Shown: positions 25,729 through 33,930, numbered from the stretch's first letter. The stretch is 64,000 nucleotides of DNA from Streptomyces parvulus (GCF_014648855.1 NZ_BMRX01000005.1:248001-312000), one strand, 5' to 3'. A program made the numbers and translations. Notes: a model not told the origin generated them from the letters alone.

Positions 25729-26853
25729 TCACCAACCCAGTTCGTTCGCGGTGGTCTCGGCTATCGCGGGTGAGCAGGTCATGCCGCGCCCGCCGGGCCC
25801 GGTGACCAGCCACACGCCGTCGCGCACGCGCTGCCGGTGCACGACGCGGCTCTTGTCGGTGCACTGCGCGTACACCCCGGCCCACCGGCGGCGGACCTTG
25901 GGCAGCGGCCGGCCCAGGAGGGACTCGACGACGCCGGTGAGGTGGTCGTAGGGGTCCTCGACGGTGTCGAAGGCGAAGGGGTGCTCGTACTCGTGGGTGT
26001 CGCCGATGGTCAGTCCGCCGTCGGCGCGCTGGACCATCAGGAGCTGCATCCGGTGCTCGGCGGCCGTGGCCGGCTGCGGCTGCCGGGCGTTCAGCTCGTC
26101 CAGGGCGGGCGAGCCGTAGGCGGGGTAGTAGCGGAAGCTGTCGGCGTCGGCGACCGAGGTGGTGAGGGGTTCGCCGAGGGGGTCGGTCTGCATCATCTGG
26201 AGGCGGACCCGCCGTACCGGCAGGTCCGGCCCGGCCAGCTCGCGGACCAGGCCGCCGAGCCAGGCGCCGGTGCACAGGACGACGGCGTCACCGGTGTGGA
26301 CGTCGCCGTGGTCGTCGCGCACGGCGTTCTCGCCGACGACGTCGCGGACCTCGCGGCCGGGCAGGAAGGTGTAGCCCGGCGACTTCAGCAGTTCGGCGCG
26401 CAGGGCGAGCTGGGCGGTGCGCGGTTCGACGGCGGCGTCCCGCTCGCAGTACAGCGCGGCGTCGAAGTCGCCGCGCAGGGCCGGGTTCAGCGCGCGGGCC
26501 TCACCGGCGGTGAGGAGCTTGTGGCCGCGCGCGGCGGCGTCCGGGCGGGCCACGGCCGCCTCGGCGACCGCGCGTTCCAGGTCGCCGCGGAGCGGGGTCA
26601 GGGAGCCGTTGGGGCGGAAGCCGAGCGCCGGGATCCGGGCGCCGATCTCCTCCCACAGCTCCCGGGCCCGCAGCGCGGTCTCCAGCTCCTCGCCGCCCGC
26701 GCGGCCACTGACCCAGATCTGGCCGAAATTGCGCAGTGACGCGCCCCGGGCCTCCGTCTCTCGTTCGATCTGTACGACCTCGTGGCCGCGGTTCACTGCG
26801 TGCCAGGCGTGCATGGTGCCCACCACGCCGGCTCCGACGACTATCACTCTCAC
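25729..26853 (-). CDS. FAD-dependent oxidoreductase of the phosphonate-operon type (TIGR03364-like)
   Basis: A 374-residue DAO-family flavoprotein. The dinucleotide fold is VRVIVVGAGVVGTMHAWHAV and the next segment ASLRNFGQIWVSGR is characteristic of the family found beside phosphonatases. The C-terminus has the usual GPGGRGMTCSPAIAE motif. I start at GTG 26853, ten bases after AAGGAG, directly before the Rossmann strand; ATGs upstream would add unmatched residues. No PhnW aminotransferase is in the window, so this enzyme may oxidatively deaminate 2-aminoethylphosphonate or an N-methyl derivative to phosphonoacetaldehyde. It is the first gene of the operon. Confidence 0.85.
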   Translation of the reverse strand: MRVIVVGAGVVGTMHAWHAVNRGHEVVQIERETEARGASLRNFGQIWVSGRAGGEELETALRARELWEEIGARIPALGFRPNGSLTPLRGDLERAVAEAAVARPDAAARGHKLLTAGEARALNPALRGDFDAALYCERDAAVEPRTAQLALRAELLKSPGYTFLPGREVRDVVGENAVRDDHGDVHTGDAVVLCTGAWLGGLVRELAGPDLPVRRVRLQMMQTDPLGEPLTTSVADADSFRYYPAYGSPALDELNARQPQPATAAEHRMQLLMVQRADGGLTIGDTHEYEHPFAFDTVEDPYDHLTGVVESLLGRPLPKVRRRWAGVYAQCTDKSRVVHRQRVRDGVWLVTGPGGRGMTCSPAIAETTANELGW

Positions 26854-26908
26854 GACCGCCACGCTCCTTGCCATCGGGGAACCGGAGGAATCCGGCTGAC
26901 AACGAAAG

Positions 26909-26926
26909 CGTGAACTGGTCGTCACG
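26909..26926. promoter_or_regulatory. palindrome upstream of the phosphonate operon
   Basis: CGTGA-N8-TCACG, an interrupted inverted repeat about 56 bp before the oxidoreductase start. It is a candidate operator of the divergently placed GntR regulator or part of the promoter. Confidence 0.4.
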
Positions 26927-26929
26927 TTT

Positions 26930-26940
26930 GGGCTAGACCC
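26930..26940. promoter_or_regulatory. HutC/GntR-type operator candidate
   Basis: On the minus strand this reads GGGTCTAGCCC, close to the GGTCTAGACC type of dyad bound by UTRA-domain GntR regulators. It adjoins the 11-nt repeats at 26940-26961. Confidence 0.35.
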
Positions 26941-26961
26941 GTTATCTTTTCGTTATCTTTG
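26940..26961. repeat. 11-nt tandem direct repeat, PHO-box-like period
   Basis: Two adjacent 11-nt units, CGTTATCTTTT and CGTTATCTTTG, in the short space between the GntR gene and the phosphonate operon. It is very AT-rich for this genome. Tandem 11-nt units are the layout of PhoP boxes in Streptomyces, though the bases match the known GTTCACC core only in part. Confidence 0.6.
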
Positions 26962-26985
26962 CGGGGTGGCCGCGAGGGTTGCTTT

Positions 26986-27741
26986 TCAGCCGCGCAGATG
27001 CGTCGTGAAGGAGAAGCGGTCGCCCCGGTAGAGGGTCCGGACCCGCTCCAGCGGGCCGCCCTCCGTGTCCCGGGAGACGCGGTGGATGAGCAGCATCGGG
27101 AGGGCCGGCGGGGTGCCGATGAGGAGGGCCTCGCGCGGGGTGGCGAGCACGGTCTCGATGCGTTCGTCGGCGTCGCCGAAGCCGATGCCCCGGTCGGCGA
27201 GGTGGGCGTAGAAGGACGAGTCCGGGTCGAAGGCGGTGTCCAGATCGGGCAGCCGGGACACGGCGAGGTAGGTGCTCTCCAGGCCGACCCGCTCGTCGTC
27301 GGCGAGCAGCACCCGCTCCAGGTGCCACACCGGTTCCCCGCGCGTGAGGCCGGTCTCGGCGGCGAGCGCGTCGGGGCAGGGGAAGCGGTCGAGGGTGACC
27401 AGCGCGCGGCCCGGGGTGCGGCCCTGGCGGCGGACGCCCTCGGTGTAGCTGGCCAGGGAGAGCGGCTGCGCCAGCTTGGGGCCGGCGACCACGGTGCCGC
27501 GGCCCTGGCGGCGCAGCTTGCCTTCGAGGACCAGCTCGCGCAGGGCCTGCCGCACGGTCTCGCGGGCGACCTCGTACCGCTCCGAGAGGTCCCGTTCGGT
27601 GGGGATGGCGCTGCCCTCCCCCAGCTCGCCGACCAGTCGGTCGATCCGCGCCTTGACGGCGTAGTACTTCGGCACGCGGCCGTGCTCCGGGATCCCGGAG
27701 CGGACGGGGGCGCCGGGGGCCTGGTCGTTCGGATAGTCCAC
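26986..27741 (-). CDS. GntR family regulator, HutC/UTRA type
   Basis: A 251-residue regulator. The winged helix spans about residues 25-95 (KYYAVKARIDRLVGELGEGSAIPTERDLSERYEVARETVRQALRELVLEGKL region) and a UTRA ligand domain follows (LERVLLADDERVGLESTYL, MLLIHRVSRD). It starts at GTG. It lies directly upstream of, and on the same strand as, the phosphonate operon, with 132 bp between them holding three candidate operators. It probably represses that operon until a phosphonate-derived ligand binds. Confidence 0.88.
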   Translation of the reverse strand: MDYPNDQAPGAPVRSGIPEHGRVPKYYAVKARIDRLVGELGEGSAIPTERDLSERYEVARETVRQALRELVLEGKLRRQGRGTVVAGPKLAQPLSLASYTEGVRRQGRTPGRALVTLDRFPCPDALAAETGLTRGEPVWHLERVLLADDERVGLESTYLAVSRLPDLDTAFDPDSSFYAHLADRGIGFGDADERIETVLATPREALLIGTPPALPMLLIHRVSRDTEGGPLERVRTLYRGDRFSFTTHLRG

Positions 27742-27797
27742 GCAGGGATGTTCCCAGACGGAGGATTCGGGGACGGGCCCCGGTGGCGGCGGCCGGG

Positions 27798-28778
27798 TCA
27801 GCGGCGCCGGCGGGCCAGCGCCACGGCGCCCGTGCCGGCGGCGAGGAGCAGAGCCGCCGTGACCGCCAGGGGTGTCACCGAGCGGGAGGGGCCGGTGGCG
27901 GCGAGTTCTCCGGGGCGCTCGGCGGGACGCTCGCCCGGACGTTCCCCGGGGCTCTCACCGGCGCTTTCACCGGGGCGCTCACCCGGAACCTCGCCCGGGA
28001 CGGGGAGGCCGGTGCCCGGGTCGTCCGGGGTGGCGGGGCCGGGGCTCCGCCCTGGGGTGGGGTCGCCGGTCGGGGTGTCGTCGGGGGTGCCCCCGCCGAT
28101 GCGGAAGCGGTAGTCGTTCGACTGGCCGATCCACTCGCCGTCGCCCTCCCTGCGCTGGACGACGGCCGCGTTCGCGGTGACCTCGCCCGGGGCGGTGTCG
28201 GACGTCAGCGAGAGGCGGAGCTTGACGGTGAGGGTCTTGCCGGGGGCGACGGTGAAGCCGGCGAAGCGGTCGGCGTTCCCGTCCTCGGCCCGGGCTTCCG
28301 GATTGGCTTCCGGATTGGTTTCCGGGTCGGTTTCCGGGTCGGCTTCTTCCTCCGCTGGAGCCTCCGCCTCGCCGAAGGCCCCGACGAGTTCGTCCCGGTC
28401 GGTCTTCTCGAAGGCGACGGGGCGGGGGGTGGTGCCGTCGTAGAACTCCAGCTGGGGCTGGGCCGGTTCCAGGGCCCGCCCCTCGTCGACGAGGACGACG
28501 ACCGGGTGGATGCCCGAGCAGGTGCGCGAGGTCGTGTTGGTGAGGTCCAGGTACCAGACGCCGAAGCCGCCGCCGGGTTCGTAGCCGGCGGGGCCGCCGT
28601 GGACGCGGGTGGTGAGCGGGAAGGTGTGGTCCTCCGGGGCCGTGCAGGCGGGCAGCGGGTCCCGGGAGTCGGCGTGCGCGGGGACGGCGGGGGCGAGGAC
28701 CGGGGACGCGGCGGCGCAGGCGGCGAGGAGCGCGGCTGCCGCGACCGGGCGGGGGGACGTGGGCGTGAACAGTCGCAT
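27798..28778 (-). CDS. LAxTG cell-wall-anchored surface protein
   Basis: A 326-residue exported protein: a signal peptide (1-36), a beta-type domain with CTAPED and CSGIHPVVVLVDEG that could form a disulfide, then an acidic repeat (DPETDPETNPEANPEA) and a PGERP/PGESA-type repeat linker, and the sorting signal LAATG (292-296), a helix and RRRR. LAxTG is the motif used by class E sortases of Streptomyces, which are not in this window; the adjacent-region sortase here is class F. The start is the ATG at 28778 or a GTG six bases upstream. Function unknown; it resembles small hyphal-surface proteins. Confidence 0.83.
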   Translation of the reverse strand: MRLFTPTSPRPVAAAALLAACAAASPVLAPAVPAHADSRDPLPACTAPEDHTFPLTTRVHGGPAGYEPGGGFGVWYLDLTNTTSRTCSGIHPVVVLVDEGRALEPAQPQLEFYDGTTPRPVAFEKTDRDELVGAFGEAEAPAEEEADPETDPETNPEANPEARAEDGNADRFAGFTVAPGKTLTVKLRLSLTSDTAPGEVTANAAVVQRREGDGEWIGQSNDYRFRIGGGTPDDTPTGDPTPGRSPGPATPDDPGTGLPVPGEVPGERPGESAGESPGERPGERPAERPGELAATGPSRSVTPLAVTAALLLAAGTGAVALARRRR

Positions 28779-28878
28779 AAACACATGAGCGTGTCGGAGG
28801 GTTCGGTTCCACGGCACCGCCGTTCGGGGCACGCCCCCCGAACGGCGGCGGCGTTGCGCTCGTTCGGCCCCCTCCGGC

Positions 28879-30273
28879 TCAGCCGCCGTCCCCCCGCCCG
28901 AACAGGGGCGCGAGCAGCAGCTGCGCGGCGCCCTCGGCGACCCCGCGCGCGCCGCCGGGTGCGATCCGCACCGGTACGGCGCCCTCGCGACCGCCCTCGC
29001 GCCGGGCACGGGCGTCCAGGACGGCGCCGACCCCCTCGACGAAGGCGCCGGGTGCGGCGGCGACGGTACGGCCGCCGAGCAGGACCAGGTCGATGTCCAG
29101 CAGCCCGGCGAGGTTCGCGGCACCCGCGCCGAGCACCCGGGCCGCCTCGGCGAGGTCGCCCCGGCCGACGGCGGCGAGGCACAGGGCCTCGATGCAGCCC
29201 CGGGCACCGCAGGTGCAGGGCGGCCCGTCCAGCTGGATGACCTGGTGGCCGAACTCCCCGGCCCCGGTCCGCGCGCCCCGGTGCACCGCGCCGCCGATGA
29301 CGAGGCCGGCGCCGAGGCCGGTACCGAGGTGCAGGTAGGCGAAGGACGCCGTCGCGGGGCCGCGGTCACCGCCCGCCGTGAGGCCGAGTGCCGCCGCGTT
29401 GGTGTCCTTGTCGACGACGACCGGCACGCCCAGCCGCTCCTCCAGGGCGTCCCGCAGCGGGAAGCCGTCCCACTCAGGGAAGCCGGTGACCCGGTGCAGG
29501 ACGCCACGGACATGGTCGAGCGGACCGGGCAGGGCCACGCCGAGCCCGAGGAGGGTGGGGGCGGCGGCGAGGGTGCCGTCCGGCGGGCGCGGGGTGGGTG
29601 CGGCGGGGAGGGGGCTGTCGGGCGGACGCGGGGTGGACACGGCAGCCACGGGGCCGTCCGGCGGACGCGGGGTGGACACGGCAGCCACGGAGCCGTCCGG
29701 CGGGCAGAGGGTGGCGGCGGTCAGCTCGCGTGCGGTCCCGGCGACCGCCTCCACCACCGCGTCCGCGCCCGCGCCGAGGTCCAGCGGCACGCGCCGCTCC
29801 CCCACCACCGCTCCGTCGAGGTCGACCAGCACCGCCCGCAGTTCGTCCCGGTCCAGGTGCACACCGATCGCGTGGCCGGCCTCGGGCACCAGGCGCAGCA
29901 CCGTGCGCGGCTTGCCGCCGGTGGACGCGCGGCGCCCGGCCTCGGCGGCCAGGCCCCGCTCCCGCAGCCGGGCGGTGATCTTGCTGACGGCCTGCGGCGT
30001 GAGACCGGTCCGCTCGGCGAGTTCGAGCCGGCTGATGCCCTCCGCGCCGGCGCCGCGCAGCAGGTCGAGGACGAGGGCGGTGTTGTGGCTGCGCAGGGCG
30101 AGCAGATTGGCCCCACCGGCTCCGCCCCGGATGCCCCGGCCGACGGCATCAAGACCGACGCCCGCACCAGCACCGGCACGGCCCCCGGCACCGGCACCCA
30201 CACCGGCACGGCCCCCCGCACCACCGCCCAGGCCCGCGTCCACCCCCGTACCTCCGCCGTTCGCTCCGTTCAC
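28879..30273 (-). CDS. ROK family transcriptional repressor
   Basis: A 464-residue regulator. A Gly/Ala-rich N-terminal stretch of about 50 residues precedes GGANLLALRSHNTALVLDLL and the winged helix (SRLELAERTGLTPQAVSKIT). The ROK domain carries the zinc motif CTCGARGCIEAL and GEFGHQVIQLDG. Between its two halves lies a 13-residue repeat (STPRPPDGPVAAV and variants, three to four copies) absent from ordinary ROK proteins. The GTG at 30273 is used; in-frame GTGs within the Gly-rich stretch are alternatives. It is divergent from a Gfo/Idh oxidoreductase across a 56-bp space holding a long palindrome, its likely operator. ROK repressors answer to sugars. Confidence 0.88.
   Translation of the reverse strand: MNGANGGGTGVDAGLGGGAGGRAGVGAGAGGRAGAGAGVGLDAVGRGIRGGAGGANLLALRSHNTALVLDLLRGAGAEGISRLELAERTGLTPQAVSKITARLRERGLAAEAGRRASTGGKPRTVLRLVPEAGHAIGVHLDRDELRAVLVDLDGAVVGERRVPLDLGAGADAVVEAVAGTARELTAATLCPPDGSVAAVSTPRPPDGPVAAVSTPRPPDSPLPAAPTPRPPDGTLAAAPTLLGLGVALPGPLDHVRGVLHRVTGFPEWDGFPLRDALEERLGVPVVVDKDTNAAALGLTAGGDRGPATASFAYLHLGTGLGAGLVIGGAVHRGARTGAGEFGHQVIQLDGPPCTCGARGCIEALCLAAVGRGDLAEAARVLGAGAANLAGLLDIDLVLLGGRTVAAAPGAFVEGVGAVLDARARREGGREGAVPVRIAPGGARGVAEGAAQLLLAPLFGRGDGG
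29583..29699. repeat. 39-nt tandem repeat inside the ROK gene
   Basis: Two nearly identical 39-nt units (29622-29660 and 29661-29699) and one diverged unit (29583-29621) encode the 13-residue Pro-rich repeat. The length is a multiple of three, so the frame is kept and copy number could vary between strains. Confidence 0.85.
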
Positions 30274-30296
30274 GCCCCCATTGTCCCCGGCGCTTG

Positions 30297-30323
30297 CACT
30301 TTGGCAACACCGTTGCGAAAGTG
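30297..30323. promoter_or_regulatory. 27-bp palindromic operator between ROK and Gfo/Idh genes
   Basis: CACTTT-N2-CAAC-N3-GTTG-N2-AAAGTG: both arms match exactly. It lies 6 bp before the oxidoreductase ATG and 23 bp before the ROK GTG, so a bound repressor would block both divergent genes. Confidence 0.8.
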
Positions 30324-30329
30324 GGGGGC

Positions 30330-31421
30330 ATGACTGGTACTCCCTCCGCCCACGCCTCCGGCGGACCGCTGCGCGTCGGTCTCGTCGGGTACGGCCTCGC
30401 GGGCTCCGTCTTCCACGCCCCGCTGATCGCCGCCACCGAGGGCCTGACCCTGGACACGGTCGTCACCTCGAACCCGGAGCGGCAGCGGCAGGCCCGCGCC
30501 GAGTTCCCGGACGTACGGACCGTCGCGACCCCGGACGAGCTGTTCGAGCGGGCCGGCGAGCTGGACCTCGTCGTCATCGCGTCGCCGAACAAGACGCACG
30601 TGCCGCTCGCGAAGAGGGCCCTGGAGGCGGGTCTGCCGGTCGTGGTGGACAAGCCGGTCGCGGGCACCGCGGCCGAGGCCCGCGAGCTGGCGGCCCTGGC
30701 CGAGGAGCGCGGCCTGCTGCTCTCCGTCTTCCAGAACCGCCGCTGGGACAACGACTTCCTCACCCTGCGCGAGCTGATCGCCGAGGGCGCGCTGGGCGAC
30801 GTGTGGCGGTTCGAGTCGCGGTTCGAGCGGTGGCGGCCGAAGCCGAAGGGCGGCTGGCGCGAGTCCGGCGACCCGGCCGAGATCGGGGGTCTCCTGTACG
30901 ACCTCGGCAGCCACGTCGTCGACCAGGCCCTGGTGCTGTTCGGCCCGGTCACGCAGGTGTACGCGGAGTCCGTCGTCCGGCGCGCGGGCGCCGAGGCGGA
31001 CGACGACACGTTCCTCGCCCTCACCCACGCGAGCGGCGTCCGCTCCCACCTGTACGTCTCCTCCACCGCGGCGCAGCTCGGCCCCCGCTTCCGGGTGCTC
31101 GGCTCGAAGGCCGGGTACGTCAAGCACGGCCTGGACCCGCAGGAGGCGGCGCTGCGCGAGGGCGCCCGTCCCGGCCCCGGCTGGGGCGAGGAGGACGAGG
31201 CGCTGTGGGGCCGGCTGGGCTCCGGCGAGTCCCCGGTGACCGGCGGCGGGGACGCCGCGCCGACCGTTCCCGGCGACTACCCGGCGTACTACGCGGCCGT
31301 GGCGAAGGCCCTGCTGGCCGGCGGCCCGAACCCGGTGGACGCGCGCGAGGCCGCCGACGCCCTGGACGTACTGGAGGCGGCCCGGCGGTCCGCCCGCGAC
31401 GGAGTGGTGGTGACCCTGTGA
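30330..31421 (+). CDS. Gfo/Idh/MocA family NAD(P)-dependent oxidoreductase
   Basis: A 363-residue sugar or polyol dehydrogenase-type enzyme. The Rossmann motif is VGLVGYGLAGSVFHAPLI (about residues 15-32) and the family DKP motif is VVVDKPVAGTAAEA. The C-terminal domain includes WRESGDPAEIGGLLYDLGSH. It converts a hydroxyl of a sugar-like substrate to a ketone or the reverse. It starts at ATG after a G-run and overlaps the next gene by GTGA. The ROK repressor opposite suggests sugar control. Confidence 0.88.
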   Translation: MTGTPSAHASGGPLRVGLVGYGLAGSVFHAPLIAATEGLTLDTVVTSNPERQRQARAEFPDVRTVATPDELFERAGELDLVVIASPNKTHVPLAKRALEAGLPVVVDKPVAGTAAEARELAALAEERGLLLSVFQNRRWDNDFLTLRELIAEGALGDVWRFESRFERWRPKPKGGWRESGDPAEIGGLLYDLGSHVVDQALVLFGPVTQVYAESVVRRAGAEADDDTFLALTHASGVRSHLYVSSTAAQLGPRFRVLGSKAGYVKHGLDPQEAALREGARPGPGWGEEDEALWGRLGSGESPVTGGGDAAPTVPGDYPAYYAAVAKALLAGGPNPVDAREAADALDVLEAARRSARDGVVVTL

Positions 31422-31903
31422 ACGCCCAGGTACCCGAGGCCTCCCTGCCGACCGTGGCGGAGCTGGAGGAGCAGGAACGCCGCCTGGTGTTCCGCCGGTT
31501 CACCCACGAGGACGCGTGGGCGCTGGGCTCCCTGCTGGTGGAGCTGGCGCGCGAGCGCCAGGCGCCGGTCGCCATCGACATCCACCGCGGCGGCCAGCAG
31601 CTCTTCCACGCCGCCCTGCCCGGCTCCACCCCGGACAACGACGCCTGGATCGCCCGCAAGCGCCGGGTGGTGGAGCGGTACGGCTCGGCGTCGTACCTGG
31701 TCGGCTCCCGTTTCCGGGCCAAGGGCACGACGTTCGAGGACTCCTCGCGTCTCGACCCCGACCGGTACGCGGCGCACGGCGGCTCCTTCCCGGTAACCGT
31801 GGCCGGCGCCGGGGTGATCGGCTCGGTGACCGTGTCCGGCCTGCCGCAGGTCGACGACCACCGGATGGTCGTGGAGGCGCTGGAGCGCTTCCTCGGCGAG
31901 TAG
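31418..31903 (+). CDS. UPF0303 / heme-degrading-domain (GlcG/HbpS-like) protein
   Basis: A 161-residue cytoplasmic protein with the UPF0303 pattern (EEQERRLVFRRFTHEDAWALG, APVAIDIHRGGQQLFHAALPG, RVVERYGSASYLVG). The fold is the GlcG/HbpS type, and the heme label is by family only. It starts at a GTG overlapping the oxidoreductase stop (GTGA) and so forms a two-gene operon with it under the ROK operator. Molecular role unknown. Confidence 0.83.
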   Translation: MNAQVPEASLPTVAELEEQERRLVFRRFTHEDAWALGSLLVELARERQAPVAIDIHRGGQQLFHAALPGSTPDNDAWIARKRRVVERYGSASYLVGSRFRAKGTTFEDSSRLDPDRYAAHGGSFPVTVAGAGVIGSVTVSGLPQVDDHRMVVEALERFLGE

Positions 31904-32037
31904 TCCGGACGCCCGGCCGCCCTCGCGCGTACTCCGTACGGCGGCACCGGGAATCACGGCCCGGCCCCTCCGGTTGGCACGCGGTGTACGCATGCGCGCA
32001 TGACGACCACCACGCCCCACCGGAGGGATCGCGGCTG

Positions 32038-32910
32038 ATGAGCGACACGAAGGCTTCTTTGCGGGAATCCGTCGGACGGTACGGCGTCTGGAGCGTGCAG
32101 CTGCGCGCCGACGACCCGTCCGGGGCCGCCGAACGCGCCGAGGCAGCCGCCGAGTTGGAACAGCTCGGCTACGGCGCCCTGTGGCTGGGCGGCAACACCT
32201 CAGCCGCGCACGCCGCCCCGCTGATCGCGGCGACCTCGCGGCTCGTGGTCGGCACCAGCATCCAGAGCATCTGGGAGCACGAGGTGGCCGAGACGGCGGC
32301 GAGCTTCGCCGAGCTGGAGGTGGCGCACCCGGGACGCTTCGTGCTCGGCCTCGGCGTGAGTCACGGCCCGCGCGTGAAGGAGTACAGCCGCCCGTACTCG
32401 ACGATGGTCGACTACCTCGACGGCCTGGACCGGGCCGGGATGCGCTCCGGCCACCGGGTGCTGGCCGCGCTCGGCCCGAAGATGCTGGACCTCTCCCGGG
32501 ACCGGGCGGCGGGCGCCATCCCGTACCTGGTCACCCCGGAGCACACCGCCCAGGCGCGCGAGCGGCTCGGTGCGGCGCCGCTGCTGGCCCCGGAGTTCAA
32601 GGTGGTCCTCGACTCCGACCCGGCCCGCGCCCGCGCCACGGCCCGCGCCTACCTCGGCCGGTATCTGGCGCTGCCGAACTACACGAAGAACTTCCTGAAC
32701 CTCGGCTTCACCGACGCCGACGTCGCGGACGGCGGCAGCGACCGCCTGATCGACGCCGTCTTCGCCTGGGGCGACGACGACACCGTCCGCACCCGGATCG
32801 ACGCCTTCCTCGACGCGGGCGCCGACCACGTGGCCCTCCAGGTGGTGGAGGACGACATGTCCCGCGCTCCCCGGGAGGGCTGGCGGCGGCTGGCCTCGCT
32901 CCTGACGTGA
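32038..32910 (+). CDS. LLM-class F420-dependent oxidoreductase (TIGR03620-like)
   Basis: A 290-residue luciferase-like TIM-barrel protein. It shows LQADDP-type early strand (SVQLRADDPSGAAERAE), ALWLGGN, FVLGLGVSHGPRV and ALGPKMLDLSRDRAAGAIPYL, the pattern of F420-using members in actinobacteria. The ATG follows GGAGGG by 10 bases. It stands alone, 134 bp after the preceding gene, and ends at a long shared terminator. Substrate unknown. Confidence 0.87.
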   Translation: MSDTKASLRESVGRYGVWSVQLRADDPSGAAERAEAAAELEQLGYGALWLGGNTSAAHAAPLIAATSRLVVGTSIQSIWEHEVAETAASFAELEVAHPGRFVLGLGVSHGPRVKEYSRPYSTMVDYLDGLDRAGMRSGHRVLAALGPKMLDLSRDRAAGAIPYLVTPEHTAQARERLGAAPLLAPEFKVVLDSDPARARATARAYLGRYLALPNYTKNFLNLGFTDADVADGGSDRLIDAVFAWGDDDTVRTRIDAFLDAGADHVALQVVEDDMSRAPREGWRRLASLLT

Positions 32911-32927
32911 GGTGAGCGCCCCTGAAA

Positions 32928-32991
32928 GGGGCGTGGGGAAGTGGGCGGCCGGCCACACCGCACGGTAGGCCGCCCACACTCCCCACGCCCC
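32928..32991. terminator. long bidirectional terminator hairpin
   Basis: Two stacked stems, 11 bp (32928-32938 with 32981-32991) and 10 bp (32941-32950 with 32968-32977), separated by a small internal loop, between convergent genes. One of the strongest hairpins in the window. Confidence 0.85.
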
Positions 32992-32996
32992 ACCCC

Positions 32997-33854
32997 TCAG
33001 GCGTTCTTCAACTCCTGCCGCTGCCGCCCCAGCCCTTCGATCTCCAGCTCCACGACGTCCCCGGCACGCAGGTAGGGCTTCGGTTCGGGCTGGCCCATGG
33101 CCACCCCCGCCGGCGTGCCGGTGTTGATGACGTCACCGGGGCGCAGCACCATGAACTGGCTGACGTAGCGCACGACCTCGCCGACGGGGAAGATCTGCTC
33201 CGCGGTCGTGCCGTCCTGCCTCAGCTCGCCGTTCACCCACAACCGCAGGGACAGCCGCTGGGGGTCGGGTACCTCGTCGACGGTGACCAGCCAGGGGCCC
33301 AGCGGGTTGAAGGTCTCGCAGTTCTTGCCCTTGTCCCAGGTGCCGCCGCGCTCGATCTGGAACTCGCGCTCCGACACGTCGTGGGCGACCGCGTATCCGG
33401 CCACGCAGGCGAGCCCCTCCTCCGCCGACTCCAGGTAGCGGGCCGTGCGCCCGATCACGACGGCCAGCTCCACCTCCCAGTCGGTCTTGAGGGAGCCGCG
33501 GGGCACGAGCACGGTGTCGTCCGGCCCGACCACCGTGTCCGCCGCCTTGAAGAAGACGACGGGTTCGGCGGGCGGCTCGGCGCCGGTCTCGCGGGCGTGG
33601 TCGTAGTAGTTCAGCCCGATGCACACGACCTTGCCGATGTTCCCCACGGGCGGCCCGACCCGCAGCCCGGCGCCGTCCAGCGCGGGCAGGTCGCCGGCCT
33701 CGGCGGCGGACCGTATCCGGCCGAGCGCGGCCGGGTCGGCGAGCAGCGCGCCGTCGACGTCCGCCACCAGGCCCGACAGATCGCGCAGGGTCCCCTCGGC
33801 GTCGAGCAGCGCGGGGCGCTCCGACCCCTCCGTGCCGACTCGCAACAGCTTCAT
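32997..33854 (-). CDS. fumarylacetoacetate hydrolase family protein
   Basis: A 285-residue FAH-family enzyme. The metal site is visible: Glu-x-Glu in DWEVELAVVIGR and Asp in AVAHDVSER, with GKNCETFNPLGPWLV and VINTGTPAGVAMG following. Members hydrolyse, decarboxylate or hydrate 2-oxoacids from aromatic or sugar catabolism. The ATG follows AGGAG by 9 bases; longer in-frame starts are unsupported. It is a single gene, with an inverted repeat upstream. Confidence 0.88.
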   Translation of the reverse strand: MKLLRVGTEGSERPALLDAEGTLRDLSGLVADVDGALLADPAALGRIRSAAEAGDLPALDGAGLRVGPPVGNIGKVVCIGLNYYDHARETGAEPPAEPVVFFKAADTVVGPDDTVLVPRGSLKTDWEVELAVVIGRTARYLESAEEGLACVAGYAVAHDVSEREFQIERGGTWDKGKNCETFNPLGPWLVTVDEVPDPQRLSLRLWVNGELRQDGTTAEQIFPVGEVVRYVSQFMVLRPGDVINTGTPAGVAMGQPEPKPYLRAGDVVELEIEGLGRQRQELKNA

Positions 33855-33930
33855 GTTCCCCAACTCCTCGGTCTCGGGCAGCCCGCCCGATGAGGTGCGA
33901 CCTGGGTGCGGCAGGGACGCGACAACCATC

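Noticed and set aside
29378..31903. Frame of 841 codons spanning ROK, Gfo/Idh and UPF0303 genes
   Set aside because: Only its last 161 codons, the UPF0303 gene starting at 31418, are protein-like; the rest is a shadow.
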